Notes: a model not told the origin generated them from the sequence alone. 64,000 bases of DNA from Gossypium raimondii (GCF_025698545.1 NC_068576.1:50812390-50876389), one strand, 5' to 3'; positions 36,701 to 49,564 are shown, counted from the first letter of the stretch. Made by a program: numbers and translations.

Positions 36701-39700
36701 GAACCTAGTTCTTTTATTTTCCGATTTCAGAGGCTTTTTACTTTCAAATTTTTTCCATTTTTGTTTTTTGCTATAAGTACAACCATAGGCATCACTGCTT
36801 CCATAATGTGTAAACTCTGGACAACTTTTTGGCAACTGTTAGCTTTGTGGTTATTGCATTGCAGACATTGGTCAATGGTGATACATGGGTTCCTGCTGTT
36901 GAACGAGCTATTGGGAAGATGCTAAATGCATTCATTGTTACAAATTCTGAGGATGCTTGTGCTCTTAGAAAATGTGCAAGGGAGGCAAGATATAACTTCT
37001 TTCCAATTGTCATACAGAGGTTTTCAAGACCAAGGTGAAAGGATGAGAATTCTAATTTTCTTAAAAAGCCTCCTATAGCACTGGTGTTTTACTACAGTTT
37101 CCGTCTTGATATTTGGTTCTGCTTTCATTGTAGGTTGATAATACCAAATCATTCACTCCCCCAGACGAGCCACCCAACTACTCTATCTGTTTTACATTCA
37201 GATAATCCTACCATCTACAATGTCTTGGTAGATGTGGTAATTTTATGTCTCTCATAAGTTTCTGTTTTTAAGAACCTTCTCTACCTATTTCATTTCTTTT
37301 AGGGCTTCTATTACCTTATTCACAATGCAGAGGTTTGTTAGTTTGGCAGGAATCAATGAGCTTGGTCCTTGAATCTTTCTCATACTTGTTCTTAAGGAGC
37401 TATTACTGCTGGTTTATGTGTTGCACTTTCTCTGTATTTTCAGTGTAAAGCTGAGAGGCAAGTTCTTGTCAAAGATTACAATATGGGAAGAGCTGTCGCA
37501 TTTGATCAAAGAATACCGAATATGTTGGAGGTTTTTACCCTAGATGGGTTTAAAATGTAAGTCGAACTAATTTTATATCTTTTGCATGTTCTCATGTATT
37601 ATCTTTTTTATTTACTCCTACTGTTCATTAATGGTCATTGTTGAACCAATTTTTGATGGGAGTGAGGGTTTAATTTGGATTGTGAATCTAAATATATTGT
37701 TTAGGAGGATTTAAAGCTGTGCTGAATATGGAAGGCACAAATCTAAGATCTTAGATCATTCTTTTATGTTGGTTCTTGTCAAATTCCAACTGAAGAAAAT
37801 TAGTTCCGTTCTCAAATCTTAAGATTGTTCTCATCTTTAATTCAAAACTTACATTTATCCTAAAAAGCTATTTTGAATTCATAAAATATAATTGAAAAAG
37901 CTTTGAGTTTAAGAATTTAAAATAACTTGATTAATTAAAATTCTATGTTGTTGGATGTGGTTGAATGTTCATTTCTGATTTTGCAGTCCAATACATTTTC
38001 GTTATATTACCTAGCCAAACCTGCCATCTCATGTGTCAAACAATCCCATCCAGATGTAGTTGCACCAAAAGATATGTATAAGAAAAGGTTACAGGAATGA
38101 CCAAGTGCTGGCTTTATTACTGAAATTGACCTAGCATGGAATTGGTTACAGGATGTTGTAATTTTGGATGCTTTATGTGATTGTTATAATTCCCACCAGC
38201 TAAACTTGCATTTTAAGTGATTTAGTTGGATTTTTTCTGATTTCTCAGGTTTTCACGGGGTTCAGTCCAGACAGTTCTTCCCATAAACAAAAATCTTAAA
38301 ATTGGCCGTCTTCGGGGTTCTTTTGGTGATCAAGTTAAGGAGTTTGAAAGTCATGTGTCAAATATTCAACAAGATATTGATCAGTGCAAAAGTAGGAAGA
38401 GGGAGCTAGAGAAAAAGGTTCAGGATTTTAACAGGAAGCTAGATAATAAGAAGGTAATAATGTGTTAAAATTTGGGTGCCGATATTTTTTCCTTTTTGAA
38501 ATTTATTTCATTTCCTTTCCCTTCTTATTAAGTGGTATTATCCCACATTTATCAAAATTTGGGTTTTCTTTGCTTTTATAATGATGTTTGCCCCTCCAAT
38601 CATTATCAATTGGTTTTGGTTGGATGCTTCTTAACGTGGTATTAAAACCTAGGTGTGTTATGTTATTCTTGACTAATCCTGTATGTGGTTGATGACCCCT
38701 TGTGAGGTTACCCTTGTTTAGGCCCTTTTTGAACTTGAGTTACAAATGAGTGGTAGTGTTAAGTGGTGTTATTTCACATATATTAATTATTGGGTTTCCT
38801 GCTGTCTTATATTCGAGTCGAGCTCTACCGGCCATTACCAATTGGTGTTAGGTTGGATGCTTATAATTTTTTCGCTTTTATTTAAAATTCTATTTGAAGC
38901 GTAATACTAGTCTAAAAGCATGTTGCAACTTTTCCTTTGCATTGCTGTTTATTGGAAGCACATGGACATGAGTCTGATTTGCGATATTGTGCTGTCTCAA
39001 TAAATTTGTCCCTCAGGGGGCTAAACACAATTCCAGCTTTCTTGGCTTCATGATGTTATTGATTTCGAAGTTACATGTCTTTTAATTGCATGTGATTTTA
39101 GACCTGTAGACAGAATTTGAAGGATATGGCATCCTCATGCCAGTGTCCAACTTGGCCATACTGCTGGAACAGCAGGATTCATATCGGACATGCATGAACA
39201 CACCAAAAAATAATTCTTTAAAAAAAGAAAAGAAAATGGTCATGGTCAATATACAAACAGACAAGGTGGGGTCACCAAAGTAGAAGGGACTTTTTCTCAG
39301 ATTTTTCTCTGAAACATATAATTGTGAAGTCTACAGAGTTTAATCAATTGAGGAAGAATAAGAAGCCACAGTTTATAAAACCAAACAACTAATGAATTCC
39401 ATATTAAGATTCATTCATTCCTTGTTAATTTGTTGAATTATTGAAGGTTTAAGAAGATGAAGGATAGAGGCAATGGTAGAAGGTGAAGAGTGGAAACCGA
39501 GTTGCATGAAATATTCCTTATCTGTTGCAATCTAGATTCATTACTTTTTACTTCAATATCTGTTACCTACGTTAGTTATTAAATTGGGCCATGAATGAAG
39601 AACGTCACTTAATCACTTCATTTTACTTCAATATCTGGTTGATATTACAAGTAAGAGCCTTTAACTACAATTTTGAGAATCTTTAAGTTGACTGTTGTGT

Positions 39701-42700
39701 CATGTCCTATTAGTGTATTCAGTTTTTAGATGTATTGTTCTCAAATTATGCTTGTATTAGTGCTTAACTATGATGTTTATATAGTTTGTAGAACATACAT
39801 CTATTACTTAAAATAGATTAAAATATTTTATTTCTATGGTTTCATAACACTTCTACATAATGTCTTTTACCTTGAAAAGTAAGTTTGCGTCATCATTGCT
39901 GACTTTTTGCGCCTTAATTCCTTGCATAGGCTCCTGGGTGTAATAATTACTAATGGTGGGAATTTCTTTCTTCTTCCTTGTCGTATCTTTTAATCTTTCT
40001 CTTTGTTGTCTGCATCTCTTTTTGGGTTAATGTGTGCTAGTATGCTCTGTGTTGCGTGCTTTACTTCTTTGTGTTCTGCAGAAAAGGCGCTTGGATGTGG
40101 AACGAGAGTTCATGGCTAAGAGAATGAAACTGCAGGATATGCAGAAGTCACATGCTGTTGATGCTAGTCTGTTGCCTGAGTCAACTACTAATGAACTTCT
40201 TCAAGAAATTTCAGTTTGTTCCATGATTGACTTGGCTTACAAATCATGCTTTTATACTTTAATTCTATTAATTTATAAACCTTTTCTAATGATATCTTCC
40301 TCATTAAATTGTATTTAGGATGGTAAAATGGTGATCAACAAGAAGGAAGCATTGCTAGAAACACTTAAAGATAGGATCAATGAAGCAGAAGAAAAGGCCA
40401 GAACTCTTAAGTTATCATTTGAGGATTTAGGGGGTATTATTTCAATGATATTATGTTAAATGCTTACTTCAATTCTGAACGTGGCGTTACCTGCATTTTA
40501 TTTACTCCTTATGTGTATTATAGAGTCAACAAAGGGGGAGGTTGAAGCCTTTCAGAAAGCAGAGGAGGAGTTAACAGAGATAGAGAAAGAAATACACAAT
40601 GCAGAAGCGGTTTACTTTCCTTCTCAGTTAATTTTTTATTCATTTACTTCTATAACTAAAGTGTAGAAATTTGAATTAATCAAATTTTCTGTTTCAGAAT
40701 AAGCTCCATTATGAAAATATTATGAACAACAAGGTTCTTCCTCAAATCAAGGAGGCGGAGGCAAAATATCTGGAACTTGAAAAGGATCGTAAGGTTGTTT
40801 TTTATGTCTTTCTAGATATAGAACCAATCATTTAGAGTGTCTTTATAATTTTGTAGTCCATGTTATGTCTTGGCGACATTGCAGGAGAGCTATAAAAAGG
40901 CTTCTGTTATTTGCCCTGAGAGTGATATTGAAGCTTTAGGAGATAGGGATGAAACCACAACTGAGCAACTGGATGCCAAGCTGAAGAGACTGAATCAGAG
41001 ACTTATGCATGAGAGCCAACAGTATGGGCTGTTAATTTTCCATTTTTCACTCGTAAAATACCCTAATATCTGCTTGCAGTTAGATTCTATTTTTACTTTT
41101 TATTTTCTGCAGATATTCGGAATCGATTGATGACCTTAGGATGTTGCATCAGGAGAAAGAGCGTAGAATTTTGAGGAAACTGCATACTTATAAAGCTTTT
41201 CGAGAAAGATTAGATGTAAGTTCCACCTGTTGTTCAATTTGCTCCAGAATTTGACAGTTGGACTCTTATTCAATGAAATTGCTAACCATGATCTGAGCTT
41301 TTACATTTGTTTTACGTGATGTACTGTGGTTTCTGTTGGTGTTCATTCCTAATTACTTCAGGGTTATCCCCTTCTATCTAGAGGATTTTGATAATTCTGT
41401 TTGCTTCTTTTTGCCATGGCCCTGTTTGTTTCGAAATGAGTTGTACTACAAAGGAAAGTTTTTCAGAGTGGATCAGTTCCATGGCGTCTAGGGCATTGTA
41501 GAAATTCATTTGTCATAGAATATTCTTGTTGTTCTCTCTGAACATGCTGTAAGTAAGAAAGAAACCAATGGAAAGATGATCGTTTTGCTGGGGAAAGATG
41601 CTCTAGAGGCACTAGGTTTTGCTGCTGTTTGTCATTTCTGTGCAAGCTTTTAATGGTCCACTGCTCTTAATATCAAGTGCTTCTCTGCATTATGTTGGTT
41701 AATTTTCTTTCGTTACTTCTTATCTGCAATCATAAATATTGCAACATGAGGAACAAATTGGCAGTGAAAGAGGAAGATACCTGGAAAGAGAAAAAGAAAG
41801 AGGGAAGCTATGGTACTTTGACTAGGTTGTGTGTCAGATACGGATATGTATCCAACATGGGTATGGTTAAGTTTTTTAAAGAATTTTTTTGTCTATTTAA
41901 GGATCCTTGGAGGTAACATCCTTGTATCCATGTGTTGGACATGGGTACTTCAAAAAATAACAGAGAGTCCGGACAACAAAGGAAGAGAAGCTTGTTCTTT
42001 TGGTTTCTTTTTGGTTGGGGGTGGGCAGTGATTCCAGGGAAACAGTACCTTCCATGAAATCAGTGTAACTTTGATATAAAAACTGTCTCTTTTAGTGAAG
42101 ACATGTTAGTATAGTTTCTGTGATTTGGATGGCATTATTGTTGTAGCCTGCTCAGTGAGATCAAAATAGGTAACCCAAATTGGGTGGGGAATTTTTGGAT
42201 TTGTTTCAGTTTTGATTTTGTCACAGCCTTCGATTTAAGTATCCATATATGCTGAATGGAGATGACAATCTGTTGCTTGTCTTTTGTTTGAATTAATACG
42301 TGTGATAGAAAGATTATAGAGTGATTGACATACAATATAATTAGCCTGAGTTAGCACATAACAGTTAGACATTGTTTTGTAGATCTTAGGAGCTTTAAGG
42401 TTGTTGTCTAATGTACTTCTATGATGAAGATTATATTCTGTAGAATTCTTTATTTAGTAATGTCAAATAATCTTTTCTAGTATTCGTGAATCTGGATTGT
42501 GATGTGAACCTTTTTTTAACCTTTTCGTAGGTTATATGGCATTTGATACTTATTTTATTTTAAAGTTATTTCGGCTCATTGTAAATTCTTAAAGAAATTA
42601 TTTGTGCGCTGTTTGTCTACTTATATAAAGTTTTATTTTATGTTGGTAAATGTTTCTTGCCTTTTTCCTTCTGTTGTCATTCTTGTCTTTTAGGCTTGTC

Positions 42701-44438
42701 AAAAAGCTCTCGACTTACGTTGGAAAAAATTTCAACGTAACGCATCACTTCTGAGACGCGAGTTGACTTGGCAGTATGTATTATGCTTCTTGCAATTGTT
42801 AAGTTGCCTTCTTTAAGAGTATATATTTTATTGCTTCTTGTTGGGGGAGTCATCTAAACTATTTGGTAATGGCTAATGCCTTGTTGGTTAATCCTCACAA
42901 TTAGATTTAATGGCCATTTGGGAAAGAAAGGTATCAGTGGACAAATTAATGTTAGTTATGAAGAAAAGACCCTTTCAGTAGAGGTAAGTATATCAAACTT
43001 CTATTTTTCTTTTAGGTGTAATTTCAATAGACTACTTACGTCTTTCACCAGGTCACCGTGCCAGTTTAAAGTTCTCTGCATTTTATTATGGAATTTTCTG
43101 ATCCTGTTATTGGTCTAACAGGTTAAAATGCCTCAAGATGCATCAAGCACCATCGTTCGTGATACAAGAGGGCTCTCAGGTTTTATATTTCCGTTCCATA
43201 TACCTTTTAGAATGTGTTCATAAGAGTTTCAAGTTCACAACACAATATAGATTTATCTGCTTGTGGCCTCATTAATAGTGTTTAATCCGGCATAAATGTA
43301 TCTATGTGGAAAATTTTTACTCCCATGTCATCCAAATTAGCAGTCAGACATTTTCATAATTGATTAATGTTAACTCTAGTGTTATTTTGATAATTTGTTG
43401 ATTAGGAGGAGAGCGGTCCTTCTCAACATTATGTTTTGCGTTGGCTCTTCATGATATGACTGAAGCCCCATTTCGAGCTATGGATGAGTTTGATGTGTTC
43501 ATGGTGAGATTTGGGTTTTCTTTGGGGTGTGTGTGTTATCCCTTGGGGATTGAGGTATATGTGATCGTCCATCAAGAAGCATAAAACTATAGACTGAGCA
43601 GATTCATATGTAGCGGTGTAATCGAGCTGAGCCTGAATACTGCCAAGCTCGAGCTTGGTCAAACATCTTTTCTTAAGCTCGTTTGCCGATGTTTGTACTC
43701 GAGTTCATCTCAAGAATTAAACTTAGGATTAATAATATATATTAAAAGAAATAACGTAATTTAATAATATAAAAATATGAAAAGCTTGATAAGGCTTAGA
43801 AGCCGTTGGAGTCAAAGTATTACTAAGTTCGAATTCGGTTTGACCGATAGATTGAGTTGCTCGAGCTCGGCTCTATAATTACTGTATCAAGTTTGAATTT
43901 TTTTTCGAGTCGAACTGTAATAGTGTGCGAGTACTAGTGTCTCATTCACACTCCTATTCATATGTATATTTTCCTCCAGGATGCTGTTAGCCGAAAAATC
44001 AGCCTGGACACGTTAGTCGAGTTTGCATTGGCTCAAGGATCCCAATGGATATTTATCACACCTCATGATATCAGGTTATTGTTTATACTTTGTGTATGCG
44101 TGTCCGTTTTCTCCTCTTTCTGCGTACGTGATGCTCCTCCCCCAACCCAGTTCTTTTTCCATCTGTTTATTTTTTTGCACAGTTATGTTCCCAAGTTAAA
44201 TTGATAATATCCAGCAACAATCTGTTCAAATTCATAGACCATGATAATGTTATGAAGCCAGACTGATCGTCTTATTTACTTGCCACTCGGCCAAAATATG
44301 AAGTTGTGATTATGTTGTTGATATTGAAGAATATGAAGATTGTGATTGACAAATATGGATTATTTTGATTCCTTGTACAGCAATGTGAAGAATGGAGAGA
44401 GGATAAAGAAACAGCAGATGGCAGCTCCTCGCTCATGA
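30790..44438 (+). CDS. SMC6: SMC6, structural maintenance of chromosomes protein 6 (28 exons)
   Basis: ATPase core of the SMC5/6 complex, acting in homologous recombination repair and chromosome segregation. Exons: 30790-30946, 31075-31180, 31266-31399, 32462-32517, 32844-32930, 32998-33318, 33576-33695, 34065-34199, 34939-35015, 35111-35186, 36116-36190, 36315-36419, 36865-37034, 37134-37236, 37444-37556, 38249-38453, 40082-40213, 40319-40433, 40524-40609, 40698-40793, 40885-41021, 41113-41215, 42694-42773, 42905-42983, 43122-43179, 43406-43503, 43980-44074, 44381-44438. Total 3,177 nt, 1,058 residues, all phases consistent. Walker A GQNGSGKS (49-56) is split by intron 1 and signature LSGGERS (974-980) by intron 25; Walker B is [12 protein letters not shown] (998-1009). 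Two coiled-coil arms flank a hinge at roughly 470-610 ([15 protein letters not shown]). The end QQMAAPRS is typical of plant SMC6. No defect seen. Confidence 0.96.
30961..31001 (+). repeat. Compound (CT)n(TA)n microsatellite in SMC6 intron 1
   Basis: CTCC/CT units run straight into a TA run. It fills about a third of the 128-bp first intron and directly follows the donor, so length changes could affect splicing. Confidence 0.85.
32150..32310. mobile_element. Decayed MITE-like repeat in SMC6 intron 3
   Basis: CCAAAAGCACTT near 32153 is mirrored by AAGTGCTTTTGG near 32259, and the segment ends in text resembling plant MITE ends (AACGTGGCCTTAG). No target duplication found. The rest of this 1,062-bp intron is plain AT-rich DNA. 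Confidence 0.35.
34677..34815. mobile_element. Tourist-like MITE in SMC6 intron 8, 139 bp
   Basis: Flanked by TTA on both sides (34674-34676 and 34816-34818), the target choice of PIF/Harbinger elements. The left end GGGTGAGTTTGGATGGGCG and the right end, read in reverse, GGGTGGGTTTGGATGGGCG differ at one base. The inner text is GC-richer than the intron (GCGGTGGCGGTGAG). Non-autonomous and non-coding. Confidence 0.8.
38527..38862. repeat. Diverged direct repeat in SMC6 intron 16
   Basis: Two copies about 232 bp apart (38527-38630 and 38759-38862) share AAGTGGT.TTAT..CACAT, ATTGGGTTT-like text, ATTA.CAATTGGT and GGTTGGATGCTT. They look like fragments of an old duplicated repeat, perhaps retroelement LTR text. 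The host intron is the longest in SMC6 (1,628 bp); its remainder shows no gene. Confidence 0.5.
41830..41960. repeat. Dispersed repeat fragment in SMC6 intron 22
   Basis: Text with GATACGGATATGTATCC, GGTTAAGTTTTTTAAAGAA and GTGTTGGACATGGGTACTTC resembles a dispersed plant repeat. An inverted, weaker relative seems to lie in intron 16 at about 39110-39240 (GTCCAACTTGGCC, TAATTCTTTAAAAAAAG). Family unknown to me. Confidence 0.35.
43602..43966. mobile_element. MITE with 11-bp target duplication in SMC6 intron 26
   Basis: ATTCATATGTA occurs exactly at 43602-43612 and 43956-43966. Between them are 343 bp whose ends are inverted: the left GCGGTGTAATCGAG and the right, read in reverse, AGGAGTGTGAATGAG. 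Subterminal GCTCGAGCTTGG and GCTCGAGCTCGG phrases also mirror each other. An 11-bp duplication suggests a Mutator-type mover. The element lies between the exons carrying Walker B and the last P-loop-domain strand; the splice sites are intact. Confidence 0.75.
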
Positions 44439-46099
44439 TTGTTATTGCAGTAAGACAAAGCTAAACTTATATCTCCTTCCCTAAATATATGTATGATTAG
44501 TATTCATGTTTTCTCTTTCTTCCACCCCCTTCCCTTCCCACTTAAGAAGCTTCTGTTTTTCGTTTTTGTCGCGCTTCAAGCACATGTGAAGTTAAATGAA
44601 TATCAACACAGGGGAAGGATGTATGCATGTCTCAATGTAGATTTATCTTTCTTCTTCATTAATCAGTTATAGGTTCTCTTTTGGGTTATGCAAATTGAGG
44701 TAATCTAACATGGATGCTCGGCTTACAGTCCGGCAGAATTTGCAGACTTTAGCAAACTTAATGTAAATTAATATATTTATATACCCATCTCTATGGACTT
44801 TTGCTTTGGCAAGAACAAGACAAGCTAAATTTCTGGCCCGGCCCCGGTAACCTGTCTCTTGTTATGGAATATCATTTTACTTTTTCATACGCACGTTTTA
44901 GTATAATAAATAGCAATAATCTAATTTTACTCAATTTTTAGTCACTCACTCATGGGCCATGGCTTCTTTTCGGCACAGGAAAGGGTATTTTTTTTGTTTA
45001 ATTTGGAAACTTTTTACTGAAGTTTTATAAGTTTAAATTTATTAAGTTTTGACGGTTTAATTTTGGTTTTTCTGTGTTAATTATTCTGTTGTTTTTATAT
45101 TTCGTCAAGTACTACTTTTTATACTCTCTTTTTCAATTTCCAATATTTTAATTTTACATTTTGAGAGGAACTATGTTGTCACATGCTTTGTTTTTATATC
45201 TCTGTTGGTCTAATCTTACATTACGGTGGTTTAATCTTTGTAATATTATATTTTAAAATAAGATTATTTTATTTAACTTTTGGTCATTCTATAATTTTAT
45301 ATTCTCAAATAATTTCAAGATATTTATATCTTAATACAAGATGTAATTTAATTACAATTTATATCTTAAGTTATTTTAGTTTATAGGTGTAATTTTCCAT
45401 TTGCATTTATTATTATAACTAATTGAGGATTTTTTCAAATAAAATTTATGATTGAATAAAATAAAATTATTTTTATTAGTGAAATAACTAACTCTAATAA
45501 TAAAACCGATCTGATTAATCTAAAAAAATCACTGTAACTTTAATGGTTAAAAAATCATGGTGTCTGGCGGAAGTTTTCTTCCTTTGTCGAGTTATTTTTA
45601 ATGTGGAATTTTTCGGTTTTAATTAATTATATAGAGGTCTGTAGTTTTAATTAGAAGTTAAAAATTCTCACGTCAGTATTCCGTTATTGGTTAATAATAA
45701 TTTTTTTGATTAAAGTGATTAAATTAATAAAAGAATTAGAAGTCAAAATAGCAATTATAAGGTTTTTACAGTTTACTCTAAAATGGACAAAGAATATTTT
45801 TATTTTTAAAAACAAAACGAAAATTAATATATATTTATATATATTTCAAACATAGTGATGCGTGTAAAAGGAACTTACTGGTTGAGGTTACCAAATCAAC
45901 ATCTTTCTCACAACGTTAATGTTTTAGGTTTATATGTTGAACCATTTTTAAGTTGTGAATCAGAATAAAATTTAGGTAAAAAGTAGATTTAATTGTCAAA
46001 AGTTTATAGGGGCAAAAATTAATTAATTTTATTCATTTGGGGTTTTTTTCGAGTTTTGGTCCTTTGATGTTTGTAAGCCACAAGGGTTCTAACTAAATT
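44439..46099. other. SMC6 3' region and AT-rich intergenic DNA
   Basis: The first few hundred bases are probably the SMC6 3' UTR. The rest is AT-rich with no recognisable gene or clean repeat. Confidence 0.45.
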
Positions 46100-47160
46100 T
46101 GAAGTTGAGTTGGATTGTATATGATTTTAAACGTAAGTGTTTTTAGCAATTTTTGCTTTGACAATATTTGAACACATCTGCCACCACCGTTCGTCGTGTC
46201 CCATCCCCCCATACCCTCTGCCTTTGTAGCCTGCCACCAAACACCTGCAAACAAGAAAAGAAGGGACAAAAACAACAGTATAGAGCAATAACACAATCGG
46301 CTATAAAAGCCGAAGCAAATGTAACTTCTTTTTCTTCTGAATACACGAATATTTGAAATAACAAAAGAACAAGTTAAAAGGTGATTTTTTTTCTCTGGAT
46401 CCATTTCTCATTTCTTTTTTTTTTTTTTTACATATATAAAATAAATAGATTAAAAAAGGGAAAAGAAAGTGTACCTGAATCGCCCGGCCAGTGCCGTCGC
46501 CGAAGTCCTCCTTCGGGTCACCGAAATCGGACTAGGAGGGTGGCGTTTGGGGTTCCGCTCCATAGTCCTGAGGCCACGAAAGTTGGGCCTTCAGTTGGTC
46601 CCTGAAACGGGGTTGAAAAACCGACCGTAGGGAGCCTCTGACCACCGCACACGGCGGGGCCGATGGTGGTTCGTTCGGCCAAGGAAAAGGGAGCAGAATG
46701 TTTTTTTTCTTTTCTCTGAGATTTTTTTTTAAAGCAGTGAAAGAATGATTTTTTTTAGAAAAATTTATTTAAATATGGGATATTAAACGGCGCCGTTTTG
46801 CCATTGGGGTCAGGTGACCCGACCCTGGTGGGAGGATCCGCGTGTTTTCTTCAAAGGGGATATTTTCGCGCGCAGTCCCTCCAACTTTGCAGCGCGTTGC
46901 AATTTGGCCCCTTTTTCGTTATTTTCTCTTATTTTAATTTAGCCACATAGTTTTATTTTTATTTCATTTTGGTCCATTGCAGCGCTGCGTTTTGTGTCTT
47001 TGGTTTATTTTCCGTTTTGGTCCCCCCTCTTTCGACGTGTGTCGCAATCTAGTTCTTTCCGTTTTTTTCTTTTATTTCAAATTCGCCCAGTATTTTTTGT
47101 TTTTATTTCGATTTAGTCTGTATTTTTAGCAATTTCATTATTTAGTTAATTATTTTAATG

Positions 47161-47163
47161 TTA

Positions 47164-47206
<43 letters not shown>

Positions 47207-47220
47207 CATTATTATTATTA
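47161..47220. repeat. (TTA)n microsatellite
   Basis: About 60 bp of nearly pure TTA units with a single TCA and GTT variant, inside the LTR-like relic. Confidence 0.9.
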
Positions 47221-47310
47221 CTATTAACTATTATTAGTTTTTTTTCTATTTATTCGTTACTACTTTGTTAATACGTTAATTGGTTTTGTATTATTTTTAG
47301 CTTTATTTTT

Positions 47311-47314
<4 letters not shown>

Positions 47315-47353
<39 letters not shown>
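47315..47353. repeat. (TA)n microsatellite
   Basis: About 19 uninterrupted TA units inside the LTR-like relic; shorter TA and ATAC runs follow up to 47600. Confidence 0.9.
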
Positions 47354-47356
<3 letters not shown>

Positions 47357-48655
47357 TTATGCACTTATATATTTTTATATAACTTATTTTATATACATAC
47401 AAACGTATATATATACACATATTTTTATATTCTATAATTTTTATACACATATATTTGCACATCTATATATCTATACGCATTTTTTTATAAATATACGTAT
47501 ATAAGAACATACTTTGGTACACCTCTTATAATATATATATATATGTATACGCATATGTGTGTGCATTTGTTTTTACAGTTATATATATAATAATTTTAAA
47601 ATATATACATATGTATGTATCTTTTACATTGACATCATCTTATTAATTTTTGTTGTTTATTTCTTTATTTGTATTCATATTATTTAAAATGAATGCTTTA
47701 ATTTTATTGTTTGTATGTCTGCCATGGTATGCTATTTTAGTTTGTCTCTTTATTTATTTTATTTTTTTATATATAGCCTTTGCTTGTATTATTTACTTGC
47801 ATTACCATCATTATTGTTACATTACATCTTTTTACTTGGATTTATCAAAAAAAAAAAGAAAGAAACGAAAACGAAAATTTTAAAATAAAAGCAATACTCG
47901 GTATTTGGGATCTTCGAGAGAATTGAACCCTAACGTTTGGGTTCCAATTTTCTTCGTTGAATCTAAATAACCGAGAATGCTCTTTAAAACAAAAACATAA
48001 ATAAAAGTTCATTATCGAGAATTCAATATGTCTGTCCTAATGCATTGGATATGACACGTTGTTTCTCGAGACGATGATTTTTTTTTAAATAAATGCAATA
48101 TTCAATGTTTAACATTTTGATAAATTGTGTCCAAACGCATTGGGTTGTAATTTTTTTATATGACTTAAACAATTGAATACCTTTTTAAATTTTATTGTGC
48201 AAGTTCTTAGACAAACTCATTTCTGAAGAGGTAAAATATCGTGTCCTAACGCATTGGGTGTGATGTTTTCTCTTTCTGAAATGAGAGTCTTAACGAGTAA
48301 CTTGATCATTTATATAAGTTTTTTAAAAATAAAGGATCATATTTTAAATCTCTTCAAAATTTTCAATTTTTAACATTAAGACTTTAACTAATCAATTAGG
48401 TACCAATTTTGGGCGTTATGAGGGTGCTAATCCTTCCTCGTATGTAACCGAATTCCGAACCTGTTTTTTCTGAATTTCGTGGACCAAAATCGTTGTTTTA
48501 ATAAAATCAAACCGTTTATTAAAAACAACCACTTTTACTAGGTGACTTGATCACACCTCATCAAAAAAGGATTGGTGGCGACTCCCACATTCGATTTCAT
48601 TGTTCAAAACTCAAGTCAACCCCGTTTTGTCAAAAAAATGGTGTCAACTACAATA

Positions 48656-49564
48656 AGATAATTAGTATACGTTAAATGTAAGAGAAGAAATAATCAAATA
48701 AATATAGAAGGTTAGAGCAAATAGATAAAATTTTTATTTATTTGTTATTTTAATGCTGTTAAAGTAATTAGTATTTGTTAAACTGTTATTTAATTGTACA
48801 TATTTAAATAATAAATATTTTTATATGTAATATGAAAATATAAAATAATATTATATAAATAATTGTGTTATGAAAATTAAATTAAATTAAAATTTCGTCA
48901 ATATAATTATATGAAATCACAATATTGGAATCTTGATTCATGAATGAATAAAAGATTGGCCTAACAAACAGATGTGGGTGGGAATAAAAAATCTGGCAAA
49001 GACTTCCAACTTAGATCTGATGAGGTGGCCTTCTAATGCTGTTTACTATCTCAAATGGATGAATCTATAGTTTAAATTGTGTTTAAATAGAAATTCCGAT
49101 TGAAGAAGAAAAGCTGTGTCTTTAATCTTAAAAAAGCAAAATGTAATGTGCTGCCCAGAATCCTTGATGCGTGAAGATAACAACAAATTTTCGAATAAAA
49201 ACAAACAAACAAAAAGAAAAGGGTATAAGCGCCACAAAAACAGAAAGCAAAGTTTAACATTCAAAAAATCCCGACCCCACCGCTTCAAGAAATCCGTTAG
49301 GCGCATAAAAGTCTTGGCCTTCTCTCTTTACACTAAACTGTAACTCAGAATATCTTCGCCCTTTCTCTGCCCCAAAAATAAAACCCCCAAAATCTCCAAA
49401 TCCTTTCAGAGAAATTCGAACTTTACGCTTTTTTGCAGGGCAAGGATCATCCAAAAGATTGAAGATGGTAATTTAGTGAAGTAGGCAAAAACAGTGAAAG
49501 AAAGGTCAGGGTTAGTGGAAGAAGTAGAGTAGAACCGGAGAAGCAGAAGGCATTGACTGAAACG
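48656..49564. other. Upstream region of the F-box gene
   Basis: AT-rich to about 48990, then mixed DNA. The last 150-250 bases before the ATG (purine-rich, no in-frame stop pattern needed) are probably the leader. No clear TATA box chosen. Confidence 0.4.

Larger units (their letters stand above)
46100..48655 (+). mobile_element. LTR-like retrotransposon relic (probable Ty3-gypsy solo or truncated LTR)
   Basis: A GC-richer 5' part (46470-46900, with AAACGGCGCCGTTTTG and a GACCCGACCC-type phrase) passes into T-rich and microsatellite DNA. It then passes into a part with three spaced variants of GTCCTAACGCATTGGG (about 48035, 48129, 48241), GGCGTTATGAGGGTGC, GGATTGGTGGCGACTCC and a GGTGTCAACTA end near 48655. 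From memory this order resembles LTRs of cotton gypsy elements, and GGCGACTCC occurs near the LTR/internal junction in Tat-type elements. No pol frames follow, so it would be a solo or truncated LTR. Ends and target duplication were not resolved. Confidence 0.5.

Noticed and set aside
46093..46404. Overlapping 103- and 73-codon minus-strand frames
   Set aside because: They lie at the edge of the LTR-like relic, resemble no known protein and are rich in low-complexity hydrophobic text.
49553..49564. Non-ATG (TTG) extension of the F-box gene frame
   Set aside because: It adds only four residues. The ATG at 49565 is the normal start.
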